Source: Chroogloeocystis siderophila 5.2 s.c.1 (lineage in GTDB: Bacteria > Cyanobacteriota > Cyanobacteriia > Cyanobacteriales > Chroococcidiopsidaceae). Taken from it: a stretch of DNA of 64,000 nt. The notes below the pieces were generated by a model. It did not search any database, was not told the origin of the DNA, and worked only from the letters and a program-made list of their open reading frames with translations. The position numbers and the translations under genes are program-made. The stretch covers positions 186,001 to 250,000 of the forward strand of contig NZ_MRCC01000003.1 in assembly GCF_001904655.1 (NCBI RefSeq). The letters run 5' to 3'. Each line of letters opens with the position of its first letter. The stretch's first letter is position 1. Shown here one piece after another: positions 27,390 through 37,598 of the stretch.

Positions 27390-27506
27390 TAGGAATCGGG
27401 GAGCGCGCCGCAGCGCAAACCTACCGTTCAGGGTTCAGAGGCTAGGATTTTAGCGTTAAAACAGGTTTATTGACCGTTGGTATAGAAGTCATATTCAAGG
27501 GTTTTT

Positions 27507-28151
27507 TCACCGCAATAAATTTGGTGCTGCTTCTCTTAAGAGCGTAACCGTACCATCGGCGATAAATTGTACAGCGATCGCCAAAATAAAAAAACCAAGG
27601 ACTCGATTTAACGCTCCCAAACCATTTTTGCCTAATATACCAACTAAAGGTTCTCCCAAAGCTAGGCACAAGTAAATCGTCACCCCAAGCAAGACGATTC
27701 CAGCTAAGCAACCGATATTATCAATCCATCCGCTGTTACTCGCCGCAAAACCAATCACGACACCGATCGCGCCAGGACCACTAATGATCGGAATTGCCAT
27801 TGGTGTAAAAGAAATATCGTCCTTGTCAAGCGCTTCATCGCTTTCTGGAGTAGTAAGTCTTTGACGCGCTGTCACCATTTCCCAAGCCGTATGCGCAATT
27901 AGTAAACCACCAGCAATCCGCAAAACTCCTAGCGAGATCCCAAAAAAGCTGAGTATTTCTCTGCCTGCTAGTAAAAAGACTCCCAAAACTAAAACAACAT
28001 TAATTGCTGTCTGACGCGCCTGGCGGAGGCGATAAAATTTTGTGGTTGCGCCTGTCAGACCATAAAAAATCGGGATTGCACCGACTGGATTAGTCACTGG
28101 AAACAAAGTTAGGAATGTTCCCACAATAACGGAGGTTAACTGTTGCCACAT
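27507..28151 (-). CDS. MarC-family integral membrane protein
   Basis: 214-residue polytopic protein of the MarC/UPF0056 family. About six hydrophobic segments are visible, with family motifs FPVTNPVGAIPIF near 17-29 and TPMAIPIISGPGAIG near 116-130. The family was once linked to multiple antibiotic resistance, but its transport substrate is not established. The stop of the upstream alpha/beta hydrolase gene lies 15 bases before this start, so the two are probably co-transcribed. Confidence 0.9.
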   Translation of the reverse strand: MWQQLTSVIVGTFLTLFPVTNPVGAIPIFYGLTGATTKFYRLRQARQTAINVVLVLGVFLLAGREILSFFGISLGVLRIAGGLLIAHTAWEMVTARQRLTTPESDEALDKDDISFTPMAIPIISGPGAIGVVIGFAASNSGWIDNIGCLAGIVLLGVTIYLCLALGEPLVGILGKNGLGALNRVLGFFILAIAVQFIADGTVTLLREAAPNLLR

Positions 28152-28166
28152 TCGCTACTCATTCCT

Positions 28167-29090
28167 TCAACCAGCAATCTTGACTGGCTGCTCGATTTGC
28201 AAGAATGCACGCACTTTTTGCAGATAAGTTTCTGCATCTTCTAGCATGGGGAAATGAGCCGTGTTAGGAATCATGACATATTCAACTAAGGGGTTTAACG
28301 CCGCAGCTTGGCGTCCCATTTCGGCAGGAATAATTTTGTCATATTCTCCAGCGACTAACAGTGTTGGTACTGCAATCCGCGCGAATTCTTGCGGCATAAC
28401 TTCAGCCGCTTGTTTACTCACCGAAGTAAAGATTGTCCCTAAAGCCGCCTGATAATCAGCAACAAGAAAATCTTGTAAGAAAGCTTTACGTTCCGCCGCT
28501 GGGATCGGACGATGTAAAAACCGCGCAATAAACATCCGGTCTACAAAAGGGATTTTACTCAACCACTTTGGGCGAAACTTGACAACATAGCCGCCAAACT
28601 TATGAAAGGCAGCAAAAGCTTTTTCATCGTACTCAAAAATTCCACTACACGTAAGAATTGCGCGGTGTACTCGTTGTGGGTAGCGGTTCAGAAATAAAGT
28701 GGCAACCGATGCGCCCATCGAATGCGCGTTAATGTAGACTTGCTGAAGTTGCAATTGATCTAATAGTGCTGCCAAGTCGTCTGCGTATTCTGCCAACTCG
28801 TAGGTTAATTCTTGCACTGCTGCTGATTCTTCTTGCGGAATTTCTGAGTCAGCAACTGCAATACTTGTCGATAGTAAAGGCGATTTACCTTGAGATCTGC
28901 CAAATCCTCGCAAATCGTAAAGTAAACAGTCAAAACTATCTGCCAGAGCATGAGCTACACTTTGCCAATACCGCGCAGAACCAGCCCATCCGTGGACAAA
29001 TACCATCACAGGTTTAGCTTGGGATTCCAAACTTGGCGTCCGAATCCACTCATAGTAATGTTCTACACCGCGAACATCAATGTAAGGCAT
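28167..29090 (-). CDS. alpha/beta hydrolase
   Basis: 307-residue serine hydrolase of the alpha/beta fold. Visible are the oxyanion HGWAGSARYW near 33-42, the nucleophile elbow NAHSMGASV with the catalytic Ser near 125, GEYDKIIPA with the acid near 255-263, and NTAHFPMLED with the catalytic His near 283. A cap-domain insert lies between about 155 and 220. The substrate cannot be assigned. It is 15 bases ahead of the marC-like gene on the same strand. Confidence 0.88.
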   Translation of the reverse strand: MPYIDVRGVEHYYEWIRTPSLESQAKPVMVFVHGWAGSARYWQSVAHALADSFDCLLYDLRGFGRSQGKSPLLSTSIAVADSEIPQEESAAVQELTYELAEYADDLAALLDQLQLQQVYINAHSMGASVATLFLNRYPQRVHRAILTCSGIFEYDEKAFAAFHKFGGYVVKFRPKWLSKIPFVDRMFIARFLHRPIPAAERKAFLQDFLVADYQAALGTIFTSVSKQAAEVMPQEFARIAVPTLLVAGEYDKIIPAEMGRQAAALNPLVEYVMIPNTAHFPMLEDAETYLQKVRAFLQIEQPVKIAG

Positions 29091-29213
29091 TTTTCTCAGA
29101 CTTTGGCAAAAAGAGATGTTATGTATTTGAAGTACAGCTAAAGGTATAGAAATATTCCTTTACTTTTAACCTACGACTGATTGGCAACTTTTGCAAAATG
29201 TCTGATGGGGTAG

Positions 29214-30554
29214 CTACGCTGATTCTGGCTTAGGTAAGGATGAAGGATGCACTAATAATTCTGCTGTCGAGCGTTTTTCTACCATTTCAGGTGTAACAGT
29301 ACAGCGCGTGACATCTTTGCGCGAAGGCAACTCGTACATCACATCTAGCATTAATTCTTCAACGATACCGCGTAATGCTCTTGCACCCGTTTTGCGGCGA
29401 TAGGCTTCTTGCGCGATCGCCCGTAATGCATCGGGTTTAAACTCAAGTTGCACATTGTCCATCTTGAGTAATTTTTGATACTGCTTCACCAATGCACTGC
29501 GTGGCTGCGTCAAAATCGCCATTAAGGCTTCTTCGTCGAGCGGGTCAAGTACTGCTACTACTGGTACCCTACCAATAAACTCAGGAATCATCCCAAACTT
29601 CACGAGGTCATCCGGTTCTAAGTGCCTGAGGACGTCTGCTGTGCGCTGATCGCGTGACGAGCTTTCTCCTGGTTGAATGAAGCCCATCGATTTTTTGCCA
29701 GTCCGCTGTTCGACGACTTTTTCCAAACCAACAAACGCACCACCGCAAATAAATAAAATATTGCTCGTATCGATTTGAATACAGTCTTGATAAGGATGCT
29801 TGCGTCCTCCTTGTGGCGGTACATTGGCTAGAGTTCCTTCTAGCATTTTCAGTAACGCTTGTTGCACTCCCTCACCAGAGACATCGCGTGTAATCGAAGG
29901 ATTTTCACTCTTGCGCGCGATTTTATCAATCTCATCAATGTAGATAATGCCGCGCTGCGCTTCTTCTACATCCAAGTCCGCGACTTGCAATAGTCGCAGC
30001 AAAATATTTTCAACGTCTTCGCCAACATATCCTGCTTCGGTTAGCGTTGTCGCATCAGCTACCGCAAAAGGCACATCTAATATCTTTGCTAAAGTTTGTG
30101 CTAAAAGCGTTTTGCCGCAGCCGGTAGGACCAATTAAGAGAATATTTGATTTTTGAAGTTCTACTGCCTCTTCTGACGATGCCTTACCACTATTTTTGGC
30201 TTGTACTAAACTTAACCGTTTGTAGTGGTTATAAACAGCAACCGACAGCACTTTTTTTGCCTCATCTTGACCAATAACATGATCGTCAAGATGTTTTTTG
30301 ATCTCGCGTGGCTTGGGCATTTGGCTAAATGAGAAATTACTCGCACGAGTTCGCCGCTTTGGTGGAGCTTCGACTCGATTTGGTGGCTGTGGGGCAGTTT
30401 CCTTCGAGTCGAGCAATTCCTCATCTAATATCTCGTTACATAAGTCAACACATTCGTCACAGATGTAGACTCCCGGTCCAGCAATTAGCTTGCGCACCTG
30501 CTCTTGTGATTTGCCGCAGAATGAACATTTTAAATGGGAGTCGTACTTTGACAT
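29214..30554 (-). CDS. clpX: ATP-dependent protease ATPase subunit ClpX
   Basis: 446-residue AAA+ unfoldase that feeds tagged proteins to ClpP. The N-terminal zinc-binding domain has Cys pairs CSFCGKSQ at 10-17 and CDECVDLC following. Walker A is GPTGCGKT near 141-148 and Walker [12 protein letters not shown] near 203-213. The ClpP-contact loop normally IGF reads MGF here (GKKSMGFIQ). The C-terminal ClpB-D2-like domain contains [13 protein letters not shown]. It lies nine bases downstream of clpP and completes the tig-clpP-clpX order. Confidence 0.98.
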   Translation of the reverse strand: MSKYDSHLKCSFCGKSQEQVRKLIAGPGVYICDECVDLCNEILDEELLDSKETAPQPPNRVEAPPKRRTRASNFSFSQMPKPREIKKHLDDHVIGQDEAKKVLSVAVYNHYKRLSLVQAKNSGKASSEEAVELQKSNILLIGPTGCGKTLLAQTLAKILDVPFAVADATTLTEAGYVGEDVENILLRLLQVADLDVEEAQRGIIYIDEIDKIARKSENPSITRDVSGEGVQQALLKMLEGTLANVPPQGGRKHPYQDCIQIDTSNILFICGGAFVGLEKVVEQRTGKKSMGFIQPGESSSRDQRTADVLRHLEPDDLVKFGMIPEFIGRVPVVAVLDPLDEEALMAILTQPRSALVKQYQKLLKMDNVQLEFKPDALRAIAQEAYRRKTGARALRGIVEELMLDVMYELPSRKDVTRCTVTPEMVEKRSTAELLVHPSSLPKPESA

Positions 30555-30563
30555 ACCTGCCTC

Positions 30564-31256
30564 TTAATTTACTGTGCTTACTGGTTCGTTGGCTTTGGGG
30601 AGATTTTGTTTAGAGATCACTTGGTCGATCAAACCGTAGTTCTTAGCCTCTTCAGCGGACATGAAAAAGTCTCTTTCAGTATCAGCTTCAATGCGCTCTA
30701 GAGGTTTACCGGTGTGATAAGCCAAGATTTCATTAAGCTTGCGCTTGAGGTATAGGATCTCTTTGGCTTGAATTTCAATATCTACTGCTTGCCCTTGAGC
30801 GCCACCTAATGGTTGGTGAATCATGATCCGCGAATTGGGTAGTGACATCCGCTTGCCGTGTGCTCCTGCTGCTAAGAGGAAAGCACCCATACTTGCAGCC
30901 AGCCCAAAGCAGATCGTAGCAACATCACAGCGAATTTGCTGCATTGTGTCATAAATTGCCATACCTGCTGTTACCGATCCCCCTGGGGAATTGATATAAA
31001 GTTGAATATCTTTTTCAGGGTCTTCTGCATCTAAGAATAGCAATTGTGCAACAATTGAGTCGGCTACAGCGTCATCTACCTGAGTTCCCAAAAAGATAAT
31101 TCGCTCTCTGAGTAGTCTTGAGTAGATGTCAAATGCCCGCTCTCCCATACCCGATTGCTCTACAACCATGGGGACAATATTGCTGGCACCAAGCGAGTTG
31201 ATTTCTAAGGAGTGTGAACTAGTTATCGGGTGATTTGAAGTTTGAGATACGAGCAT
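30564..31256 (-). CDS. clpP: ATP-dependent Clp protease proteolytic subunit ClpP
   Basis: Serine protease core subunit; 230 residues from the chosen ATG, 243 from an upstream ATG at 31295. The downstream start fits family length better and neither has a clear ribosome binding site. The catalytic triad is intact: [11 protein letters not shown] (Ser), [10 protein letters not shown] (His) and [13 protein letters not shown] (Asp). The [21 protein letters not shown] segment is typical of cyanobacterial ClpP isoforms paired with ClpX. An intercistronic hairpin at 31451-31480 separates it from tig. Confidence 0.96.
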   Translation of the reverse strand: MLVSQTSNHPITSSHSLEINSLGASNIVPMVVEQSGMGERAFDIYSRLLRERIIFLGTQVDDAVADSIVAQLLFLDAEDPEKDIQLYINSPGGSVTAGMAIYDTMQQIRCDVATICFGLAASMGAFLLAAGAHGKRMSLPNSRIMIHQPLGGAQGQAVDIEIQAKEILYLKRKLNEILAYHTGKPLERIEADTERDFFMSAEEAKNYGLIDQVISKQNLPKANEPVSTVN

Positions 31257-31450
31257 ATCACAGTGTCTCAGAATGATACTGAATGTGTCGTGCATTTAAA
31301 CTATTTACAGCGCTTTGCAGTTCATGTTATCGAATGCACCACCTGTGAACTATTATGCCTTATTCATTAAAGAGTTAACTTTGGGATATTTTCATAACTT
31401 GAAGAAACAATATACTTCGATAAAATACATTGTTTCTCTGTTTCAAAGAT

Positions 31451-31480
31451 AGCTGCAAGAGTGTCTTTGCGCTTGCAGCT
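31451..31480 (-). other. intercistronic hairpin between tig and clpP
   Basis: A perfect 9-bp stem (AGCTGCAAG with CTTGCAGCT) around a 12-base loop. On the minus strand it is not followed by a T-run, so it looks more like a processing or stabilising structure than a terminator. Confidence 0.55.
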
Positions 31481-31579
31481 TAGGCAAGATATTTCTTGCT
31501 GGGCAGATTTATCGTATGACTCAACCTCTACTGCCGTTTCAGTATTCAGTAAAGTTCAGGAATTTTAACTCAGCAATGC

Positions 31580-33001
31580 TCACAATGCCTCAATTTCCTT
31601 AGTCGGGGCTGGGCGATCGCTCGTCTCAATCTCAGCAGCAGCTTCTACAGGTTCATCTTCAGTTGATGCTTCCGAAGCATTTAACGAGCCTTCAGGTAGC
31701 AATTCCACTGTATTGTGTTCTTCTAGCCAACTCATAATTTTTTCTTTGAGAAGGTCTTCTTCTACAACTTCACGCAATCTATTAACGTCGATATCTTCGT
31801 TTGAGTACTGCGATAAAATTTCTTTAGCTTTCGCTTCTACTTCAGATTTCTCAACTGTTATTGACTCGCGTCGAGCGACTTCCTGAAGTGCCAATGCGCT
31901 TCTTAGTCGCTCAATCGCTTCTGGACGAGAGTTTTCTCTTAACTTAGCAACACTTTCTTGCGTAAATAATTTTTTAACATCAATTCCTTGTTGACTTAAC
32001 TGCACAGCGGCTTGTGTCAGCATGGCATTGACTTCTTGTTCGATGAGCGTTTCAGGTAAGTCTACTTCCAGATGTTTAACTAATTCATCTGTTAAAGCCT
32101 TTTCTTTATTTGCTTTCGTTTGTCGCTCGGCTTCTCCTCTAAAGCGTTCCTCTAATGAACTGCGTAATTCCTCCAGCGTTTCAAACTCGCTCACTTCTTG
32201 CGCGAAATCATCATCAAGTTCTGGAAGTTCTTTTTCTTTAAGCTCTTTCAACGTCACAGTGAAAACTGCTGCACGCCCTGCGACATCTGGCTGAGGATAA
32301 TCTTCAGGAAACTGCGCCGAAACTTCTTTGGTTTCGCCTGGCTGCATTCCGACGATTCCATCGATAAACCCAGGGATAAAGCGTTCTTGTTGCAGTTCTA
32401 ATTGAAAGTCGTCAGCTGATGCACCAGCAATTTCTTGCGGTTCTGCTTCGGCTTCTTGAGCTAAATAGCCTTTGAAGTTTACTATTGCGACATCTCCAAG
32501 CTGCGCGGCTCGTCCCTCTACAGGAATCAAAGGCGCCATTTCACTTTGTTGTTCGGCAATAAGCTTATCAACTTTTTCGGGGTTGTATTTGACTTCCTCG
32601 GCTTTTACTTGTAAACCAGTGTACTGCGTCAGGTTGACTTCGGGTTGAACATCAACCGCAGCTAAGAAGTGCAAAGCTTTTCCTGGTTCGTATTGAGCGA
32701 TCAATTCTTCAAATGACGAGCGTAATTGCGGTTGACCGATCGCCTGTATAGCTTCTTGCTTGATCGCTTCTGTAATTCCAGTTTGAATGAGTTCCTCTAA
32801 GGCTGCGGCTTTAACCTGCACCGCACCTAAACGTTGTAGTAGGATTTGGCGCGGTACTTTACCTTTGCGAAACCCAGGAACATTCATGGTGCGCGTAAGT
32901 TTCTGAATAACCTGGTCATAGGTCTGTTGCGACTTTTCGGCAGGAATTTCTATATCCAAACCAATTTGACTAGCGGGAAGTTTTTCCTGGGTGACTTTCA
33001 T
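31580..33001 (-). CDS. tig: trigger factor
   Basis: 473-residue ribosome-bound chaperone with peptidyl-prolyl isomerase activity. The ribosome-binding signature VPGFRKGKVPRQIL sits near 41-54. The FKBP-type domain (about 165-245) contains VNFKGYL and GMQPGETKEV. The C-terminal helical chaperone arms run to about 430, followed by an acidic low-complexity tail. Length is slightly above E. coli (432) because of that tail. It is the first gene of the tig-clpP-clpX group, coupling folding and degradation of nascent proteins. Confidence 0.97.
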   Translation of the reverse strand: MKVTQEKLPASQIGLDIEIPAEKSQQTYDQVIQKLTRTMNVPGFRKGKVPRQILLQRLGAVQVKAAALEELIQTGITEAIKQEAIQAIGQPQLRSSFEELIAQYEPGKALHFLAAVDVQPEVNLTQYTGLQVKAEEVKYNPEKVDKLIAEQQSEMAPLIPVEGRAAQLGDVAIVNFKGYLAQEAEAEPQEIAGASADDFQLELQQERFIPGFIDGIVGMQPGETKEVSAQFPEDYPQPDVAGRAAVFTVTLKELKEKELPELDDDFAQEVSEFETLEELRSSLEERFRGEAERQTKANKEKALTDELVKHLEVDLPETLIEQEVNAMLTQAAVQLSQQGIDVKKLFTQESVAKLRENSRPEAIERLRSALALQEVARRESITVEKSEVEAKAKEILSQYSNEDIDVNRLREVVEEDLLKEKIMSWLEEHNTVELLPEGSLNASEASTEDEPVEAAAEIETSDRPAPTKEIEAL

Positions 33002-33679
33002 GTTGCGCTTGTATTTCCGAACAATTTTGACTACTCAAGCAATTCTTAATCAAATCAATAGCTACTCGTTATTAGCCCCTGAGCATTAAACCATTCTATC
33101 TTTAAGCTTAGTGTCTGCTAAGGAGTATCTGCACAGAATCTATAGGAAGCTACATTACTCTTTATATCAATGAAAGAGCATTTTAATTCGCCACTTGGAT
33201 GGCAAGGCGATGTACAGCAGTTGCAGGCTTGGGTTAAAGTAGCAGGCAGCTATCCTAAATGTTTTAACTATAAAATTATGCTGATATACGCTACAAGCAA
33301 GCTTGTTGACGACGCGCTTGTGCATAAACCACTAAAACTATTCGATTACCTAGATGTTTGATGGTCGATGCGTTGATATCTTATACCCCTATTAGTAGCC
33401 GCCTCTGGGAGTAGGATACTTGTTATTACTGTGAACCTGCACAAACATAGAGTTATTATTTAGATTGTTAAAATTAGTTTAAGATAGAAAGGTATGCTAT
33501 CTACTGCTGACTAGCTTAAAAATAATTAAAAAATGTCTACATATAGTAATTTTTTATTGTTAGTTGGGAAAACTAATATCTCCAATAAAAACTGATAAGG
33601 GATAAACCTGAAATTAGAAAAAGTGTATAGCACTCTTTATAAAGATAAGTTAATTAAATAAGCCGGCTAAGGAGGACAT
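33002..33679. other. divergent intergenic region between tig and asd
   Basis: 678 bases. A 63-codon plus-strand frame at 33170-33361 has a start preceded by no ribosome binding site and no recognisable domain; I do not call it. The right end carries AAGGAGGA at 33669-33676. Promoters for both operons must lie here; no motif was placed with confidence. Confidence 0.5.
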
Positions 33680-34744
33680 TTGTCAAAATCATATCGTATT
33701 GCTATTTTAGGCGCGACAGGTGCTGTTGGTGCAGAGCTACTAGATTTACTAGCTAGTAGAAACTTCCCCGTCGCTAGCTTAAAGCTTTTAGCATCTCCTC
33801 GAAGTGCAGGTAAGAGTTTGCCGTTTCAAGGAGAAAACATTGTTGTAGAAGCAGTCAGCGATCGCGCATTTGATAACGTAGATATCGTTTTGGCATCAGC
33901 AGGCGGTTCTACTGCCAAAGCATGGGCAGCAAAAGCCGTTGCGGCGGGTGCGGTTGTGATTGATAATTCCAGCGCTTTTCGTATGGAACCACACGTTCCC
34001 TTAGTCGTTCCCGAAGTCAATCCCCAAGCGGCTGCTCGTCATCAAGGAATCATTGCTAATCCCAATTGTACGACTATTCTCATGACTGTCGCAGTTTGGC
34101 CATTACACCAAGTCAAGCGCGTACAGCGCATTGTTGCAGCCACTTATCAATCTGCCAGTGGTGCTGGGGCTAGAGCAATGGAAGAAGTAAAAATCCAAGC
34201 GCAGGCGATCTTAAATGGAGAAACACCAGTCGCTGAGATTTTGCCTTATCCGTTAGCTTTCAACTTGTTTCCGCACAATTCCCCGCTAAATGACTTGGGA
34301 TACTGCGAGGAAGAAATGAAAATGGTCAACGAAACTCGTAAGATTTTTAATGACCAAAACATTCGAGTCACAGCAACTTGTGTTCGGGTTCCCGTCTTGC
34401 GCGCGCACTCAGAAGCAATAAACTTAGAATTTGAGACACCGATGAGTGTCCAAGAAGCAAAAGAAATTCTGCAAAACGCTCCTGGAGTGCAAATTATCGA
34501 AGACTGGCAAGCCAACCATTTCCCCATGCCAATTGAGGCGACAGGTCGCGACCCCGTTCTGGTTGGGCGTATTCGCCAAGATATTTCGCATCCACACGGC
34601 TTAGAAATATGGCTTTGTGGCGACCAAATCCGCAAAGGCGCAGCTTTAAATGCGGTACAGATTGCCGAAGTGTTGATCGAAAAAAACTGGTTACAACCAG
34701 CAACATCTGAAAATCAACTATCAGCAACAAGTAATCGTGGGTAA
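33680..34744 (+). CDS. asd: aspartate-semialdehyde dehydrogenase
   Basis: 354-residue enzyme making aspartate semialdehyde from aspartyl phosphate, the branch point to lysine, threonine and methionine. Nucleotide-binding GATGAVGAELLDLL opens at 11. IANPNCTTI with the active-site Cys is near 127-135. YQSASGAGARAMEE follows near 154. The start is a TTG directly after an AGGAGGA box; no ATG fits upstream of the Rossmann motif. It leads an asd-dapA-rnj cluster. Confidence 0.96.
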   Translation: MSKSYRIAILGATGAVGAELLDLLASRNFPVASLKLLASPRSAGKSLPFQGENIVVEAVSDRAFDNVDIVLASAGGSTAKAWAAKAVAAGAVVIDNSSAFRMEPHVPLVVPEVNPQAAARHQGIIANPNCTTILMTVAVWPLHQVKRVQRIVAATYQSASGAGARAMEEVKIQAQAILNGETPVAEILPYPLAFNLFPHNSPLNDLGYCEEEMKMVNETRKIFNDQNIRVTATCVRVPVLRAHSEAINLEFETPMSVQEAKEILQNAPGVQIIEDWQANHFPMPIEATGRDPVLVGRIRQDISHPHGLEIWLCGDQIRKGAALNAVQIAEVLIEKNWLQPATSENQLSATSNRG

Positions 34745-34792
34745 TAGTTAATAATACATAGGTGCTAACCGCTACGAATGAGGAGTTGAAGG

Positions 34793-35677
34793 GTGATAGA
34801 TTTTGGACGAGTTGTAACCGCGATGATTACGCCATTTACAGAAGATGGCAGCGTCAATTATGCTGTAGCGGAGCAACTAGCAGTGTATCTGGCTGGAAAC
34901 GGGACAGATACGATAGTCGTCTGTGGGACAACTGGCGAATCACCCACACTTTCTTGGGATGAAGAGTACGAGTTATTTCAAGTCATCCTCAAAGCCGTAG
35001 CGGGAAAAGCTTTGGTAATGGCAGGAACAGGGTCGAATTCGACAAAAGAAGCGATCGCAGCTACGCAAAAAGCCGCTAAAATAGGAGTACATGGATCTTT
35101 ACAAATTGTTCCTTACTACAATAAGCCACCACAAGCTGGTATCTATCAACACTTTAAGGCGATCGCCTCTTCTTGTCCTGAAATACCAATTATTTTGTAT
35201 AACGTGCCCGGGCGCACTGGCATCAATGTCCATCCTGATACAGTAGCGCGGTTGGCGGAGATAGAAAACATAGTAGGGATCAAAGAATCAAGTGGTAATC
35301 TTGACCAAGCCAGTGAAATTCGCCGGATAACTCCCAGTGAATTCAAACTATACTCAGGTGATGATTCCTTGACATTACCGTTATTATCAGTTGGTGGTAG
35401 CGGTGTAGTGAGTGTTGCAAGTCATTTGGTAGGCACGCAGCTACAAAGTATGATTCAAGCTTTTACATCAGGGCAAATTCAAAAAGCAACTCAAATTCAT
35501 TTGAAACTTTTTCCACTATTCAAAGCTCTATTTACGACAACTAATCCAATTCCTATAAAAGCAGCGCTTAGACTTCAAGGATGGGAAGTTGGTTCAACAC
35601 GCTTACCGCTTTATGAAGAAGTGGATGAAGTTAGTCAAAAACTCAAAACGATACTTATAGAAACAGGTATTTTGTGA
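34793..35677 (+). CDS. dapA: 4-hydroxy-tetrahydrodipicolinate synthase
   Basis: 294-residue class I aldolase joining aspartate semialdehyde and pyruvate, the first committed step to diaminopimelate and lysine. CGTTGES (44-50) is the phosphate-type loop. YNVPGRTG near 136-143 holds the catalytic Tyr, and IKESSGN near 164-170 the Schiff-base Lys. It uses a GTG start with AGGAG 8 bases upstream. It follows asd by 48 bases, and the two act in consecutive pathway steps. Confidence 0.97.
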   Translation: MIDFGRVVTAMITPFTEDGSVNYAVAEQLAVYLAGNGTDTIVVCGTTGESPTLSWDEEYELFQVILKAVAGKALVMAGTGSNSTKEAIAATQKAAKIGVHGSLQIVPYYNKPPQAGIYQHFKAIASSCPEIPIILYNVPGRTGINVHPDTVARLAEIENIVGIKESSGNLDQASEIRRITPSEFKLYSGDDSLTLPLLSVGGSGVVSVASHLVGTQLQSMIQAFTSGQIQKATQIHLKLFPLFKALFTTTNPIPIKAALRLQGWEVGSTRLPLYEEVDEVSQKLKTILIETGIL

Positions 35678-35834
35678 TTTCATCTTTGAAAACTAAATAA
35701 AATTTGAGTTCGATAAAAATATATTGGCACCTAGAAAATGCAATTTCATTGTGTTTTCTAAGGTTTTATTAAAACTTAAATAGCAAAAATCTCATTGCTT
35801 TTTTAGGAAAAACTCACACGTAAAATTGGGAAAT

Positions 35835-37598
35835 ATGAGCAACAACGAATCAGCAGCAGTAAAAATTATTCCCCTGGGTGGGCTACATGAAATTGGGAAA
35901 AACACTTGTGTCTTTGAATATGATGATGAAATCATTCTGTTAGATGCAGGGCTAGCCTTTCCTACCGATGAAATGCATGGCGTCAATATTGTGCTGCCAG
36001 ACATGACGTATCTGCGGGAAAATCGCCATAAGATCAAAGGCATGATTGTGACCCACGGTCATGAAGATCATATCGGGGGAATTGCCTTTCACCTTAAGCA
36101 ATTTGAAATTCCTGTCATTTATGGTCCCCGCTTAGCAATGACAATGCTAGAGGGTAAACTTGAAGAAGCAGGAGTTCGCGATCGCACTGAACTTAGAAGC
36201 GTGCGCCCCCGCGATGTTGTGCGCCTAGGTTCCTCATTTTTAGTCGAGTTTATCCGCAATACGCACTCAATTGCTGATAGCTTTACGGTCGCAATTCATA
36301 CGCCGGTAGGTGCGATCATTCATACAGGCGACTTCAAAATTGACCATACTCCAGTAGATGGCGAATTCTTCGATTTACACCGTTTAGCAGAACATGGGGA
36401 AAAAGGAGTTCTCTGCTTAATTAGCGACTCGACTAATTCAGAAGTTCCTGGACACACGCCTTCAGAACGCTCGGTTTATCCTAATTTAGACCGCATTTTT
36501 AGCCAAGCATCAGGGCGACTTTTAATCACAACTTTTGCTTCCTCGGTACATCGAATCAACATGATTTTAGAGTTGGCGAAGAAGCATAAGCGTGTTGTCT
36601 CAGTCGTTGGGCGTTCGATGCTGAATGTGATTGCTCATGCGCGGAACTTAGGCTATATCAAATGCGAAGATGAGCTTTTACAACCGTTGCACGTTGTGCG
36701 ATCGCTTCCTGACGAGCAAGTACTCATTCTCACGACCGGTTCTCAAGGCGAGCCAATGTCAGCCTTAACGCGAATCTCTAAGGGCGAACATTCACAACTG
36801 CGTATTCGTGAGGGCGATACCGTCGTCTTCTCAGCTAACCCAATTCCAGGCAATACAATTGCGGTTGTGAATACTATAGACCGCCTGATGATGCAAGGAG
36901 CAAAAGTTGTTTATGGTAAAGAGAAGGGAATCCATGTTTCGGGTCACGGTTGTCAGGAAGACCAAAAGCTGATGATAGCGCTGACTAAACCAAAGTTCTT
37001 CTTACCCGTACACGGCGAGTATCGGATGCTAACGAAGCACGCCGAAACCGCACAAAGCATGGGAATCCCCCCAGAAAACATGGTCATTATTCGTAACGGC
37101 GATGTTGTTGAAGTTTCCCAAGACTCGATTCAAATCGCAGGTAAAGTCCCAGCAGGAATCGAGTTAGTCGATACGTCCGGTTCTGGAATGGTTAGTGGTA
37201 CAGTTCTTAAAGAGCGCCAGCAGCTTGCAGAAGAAGGAATTGTTACCATCGCCGCCGCCGTAGACTGGAATGGAAAATTGATGATCAAACCCGAAATTCA
37301 CCTACGCGGTGTAGTGATCTCAATTGAGCGATCGCTACTGCAAAAATGGGTACAAGAGCGTATCGAAAATTTCCTACACTATCGTTGGTCAGACTTTGCG
37401 CCAGCAACTAATGGGGAACAACCCGAAGTCGATTGGGCGGGACTTCAAGGACAACTCGAACGCGAACTTTATCGCGAAATCCGGCGCGAACTTCAGTGTC
37501 AGCCGTCTGTCACCTTATTACTACAAACTCCTGACGAACCTACGAAAGTTGCTGATGGTAGACGTCGCCGCCGTACTGCTGCGCAAGTAGCCTCATAA
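35835..37598 (+). CDS. rnj: ribonuclease J
   Basis: 587-residue metallo-beta-lactamase/beta-CASP ribonuclease that trims and degrades RNA with 5'-exo and endo activity. The zinc motif THGHEDHIGG lies near 72-81 and HTGDFKIDHTPVDG carries further ligands. The beta-CASP part (about 200-370) and the C-terminal domain are complete. The C-terminus is basic (DGRRRRRTAAQ). The ATG at 35835 is preferred over a TTG three codons upstream. It closes the asd-dapA-rnj cluster. The 157-base gap after dapA may hold its own promoter. Confidence 0.96.
   Translation: MSNNESAAVKIIPLGGLHEIGKNTCVFEYDDEIILLDAGLAFPTDEMHGVNIVLPDMTYLRENRHKIKGMIVTHGHEDHIGGIAFHLKQFEIPVIYGPRLAMTMLEGKLEEAGVRDRTELRSVRPRDVVRLGSSFLVEFIRNTHSIADSFTVAIHTPVGAIIHTGDFKIDHTPVDGEFFDLHRLAEHGEKGVLCLISDSTNSEVPGHTPSERSVYPNLDRIFSQASGRLLITTFASSVHRINMILELAKKHKRVVSVVGRSMLNVIAHARNLGYIKCEDELLQPLHVVRSLPDEQVLILTTGSQGEPMSALTRISKGEHSQLRIREGDTVVFSANPIPGNTIAVVNTIDRLMMQGAKVVYGKEKGIHVSGHGCQEDQKLMIALTKPKFFLPVHGEYRMLTKHAETAQSMGIPPENMVIIRNGDVVEVSQDSIQIAGKVPAGIELVDTSGSGMVSGTVLKERQQLAEEGIVTIAAAVDWNGKLMIKPEIHLRGVVISIERSLLQKWVQERIENFLHYRWSDFAPATNGEQPEVDWAGLQGQLERELYREIRRELQCQPSVTLLLQTPDEPTKVADGRRRRRTAAQVAS

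Noticed and set aside
30564-31295. Longer ClpP start at 31295
   Set aside because: Adds 13 residues not typical of the family; not excluded, but the internal ATG fits better.
33170-33361. 63-codon open frame between tig and asd
   Set aside because: No ribosome binding site, no domain, and it lies where the divergent promoters are expected.
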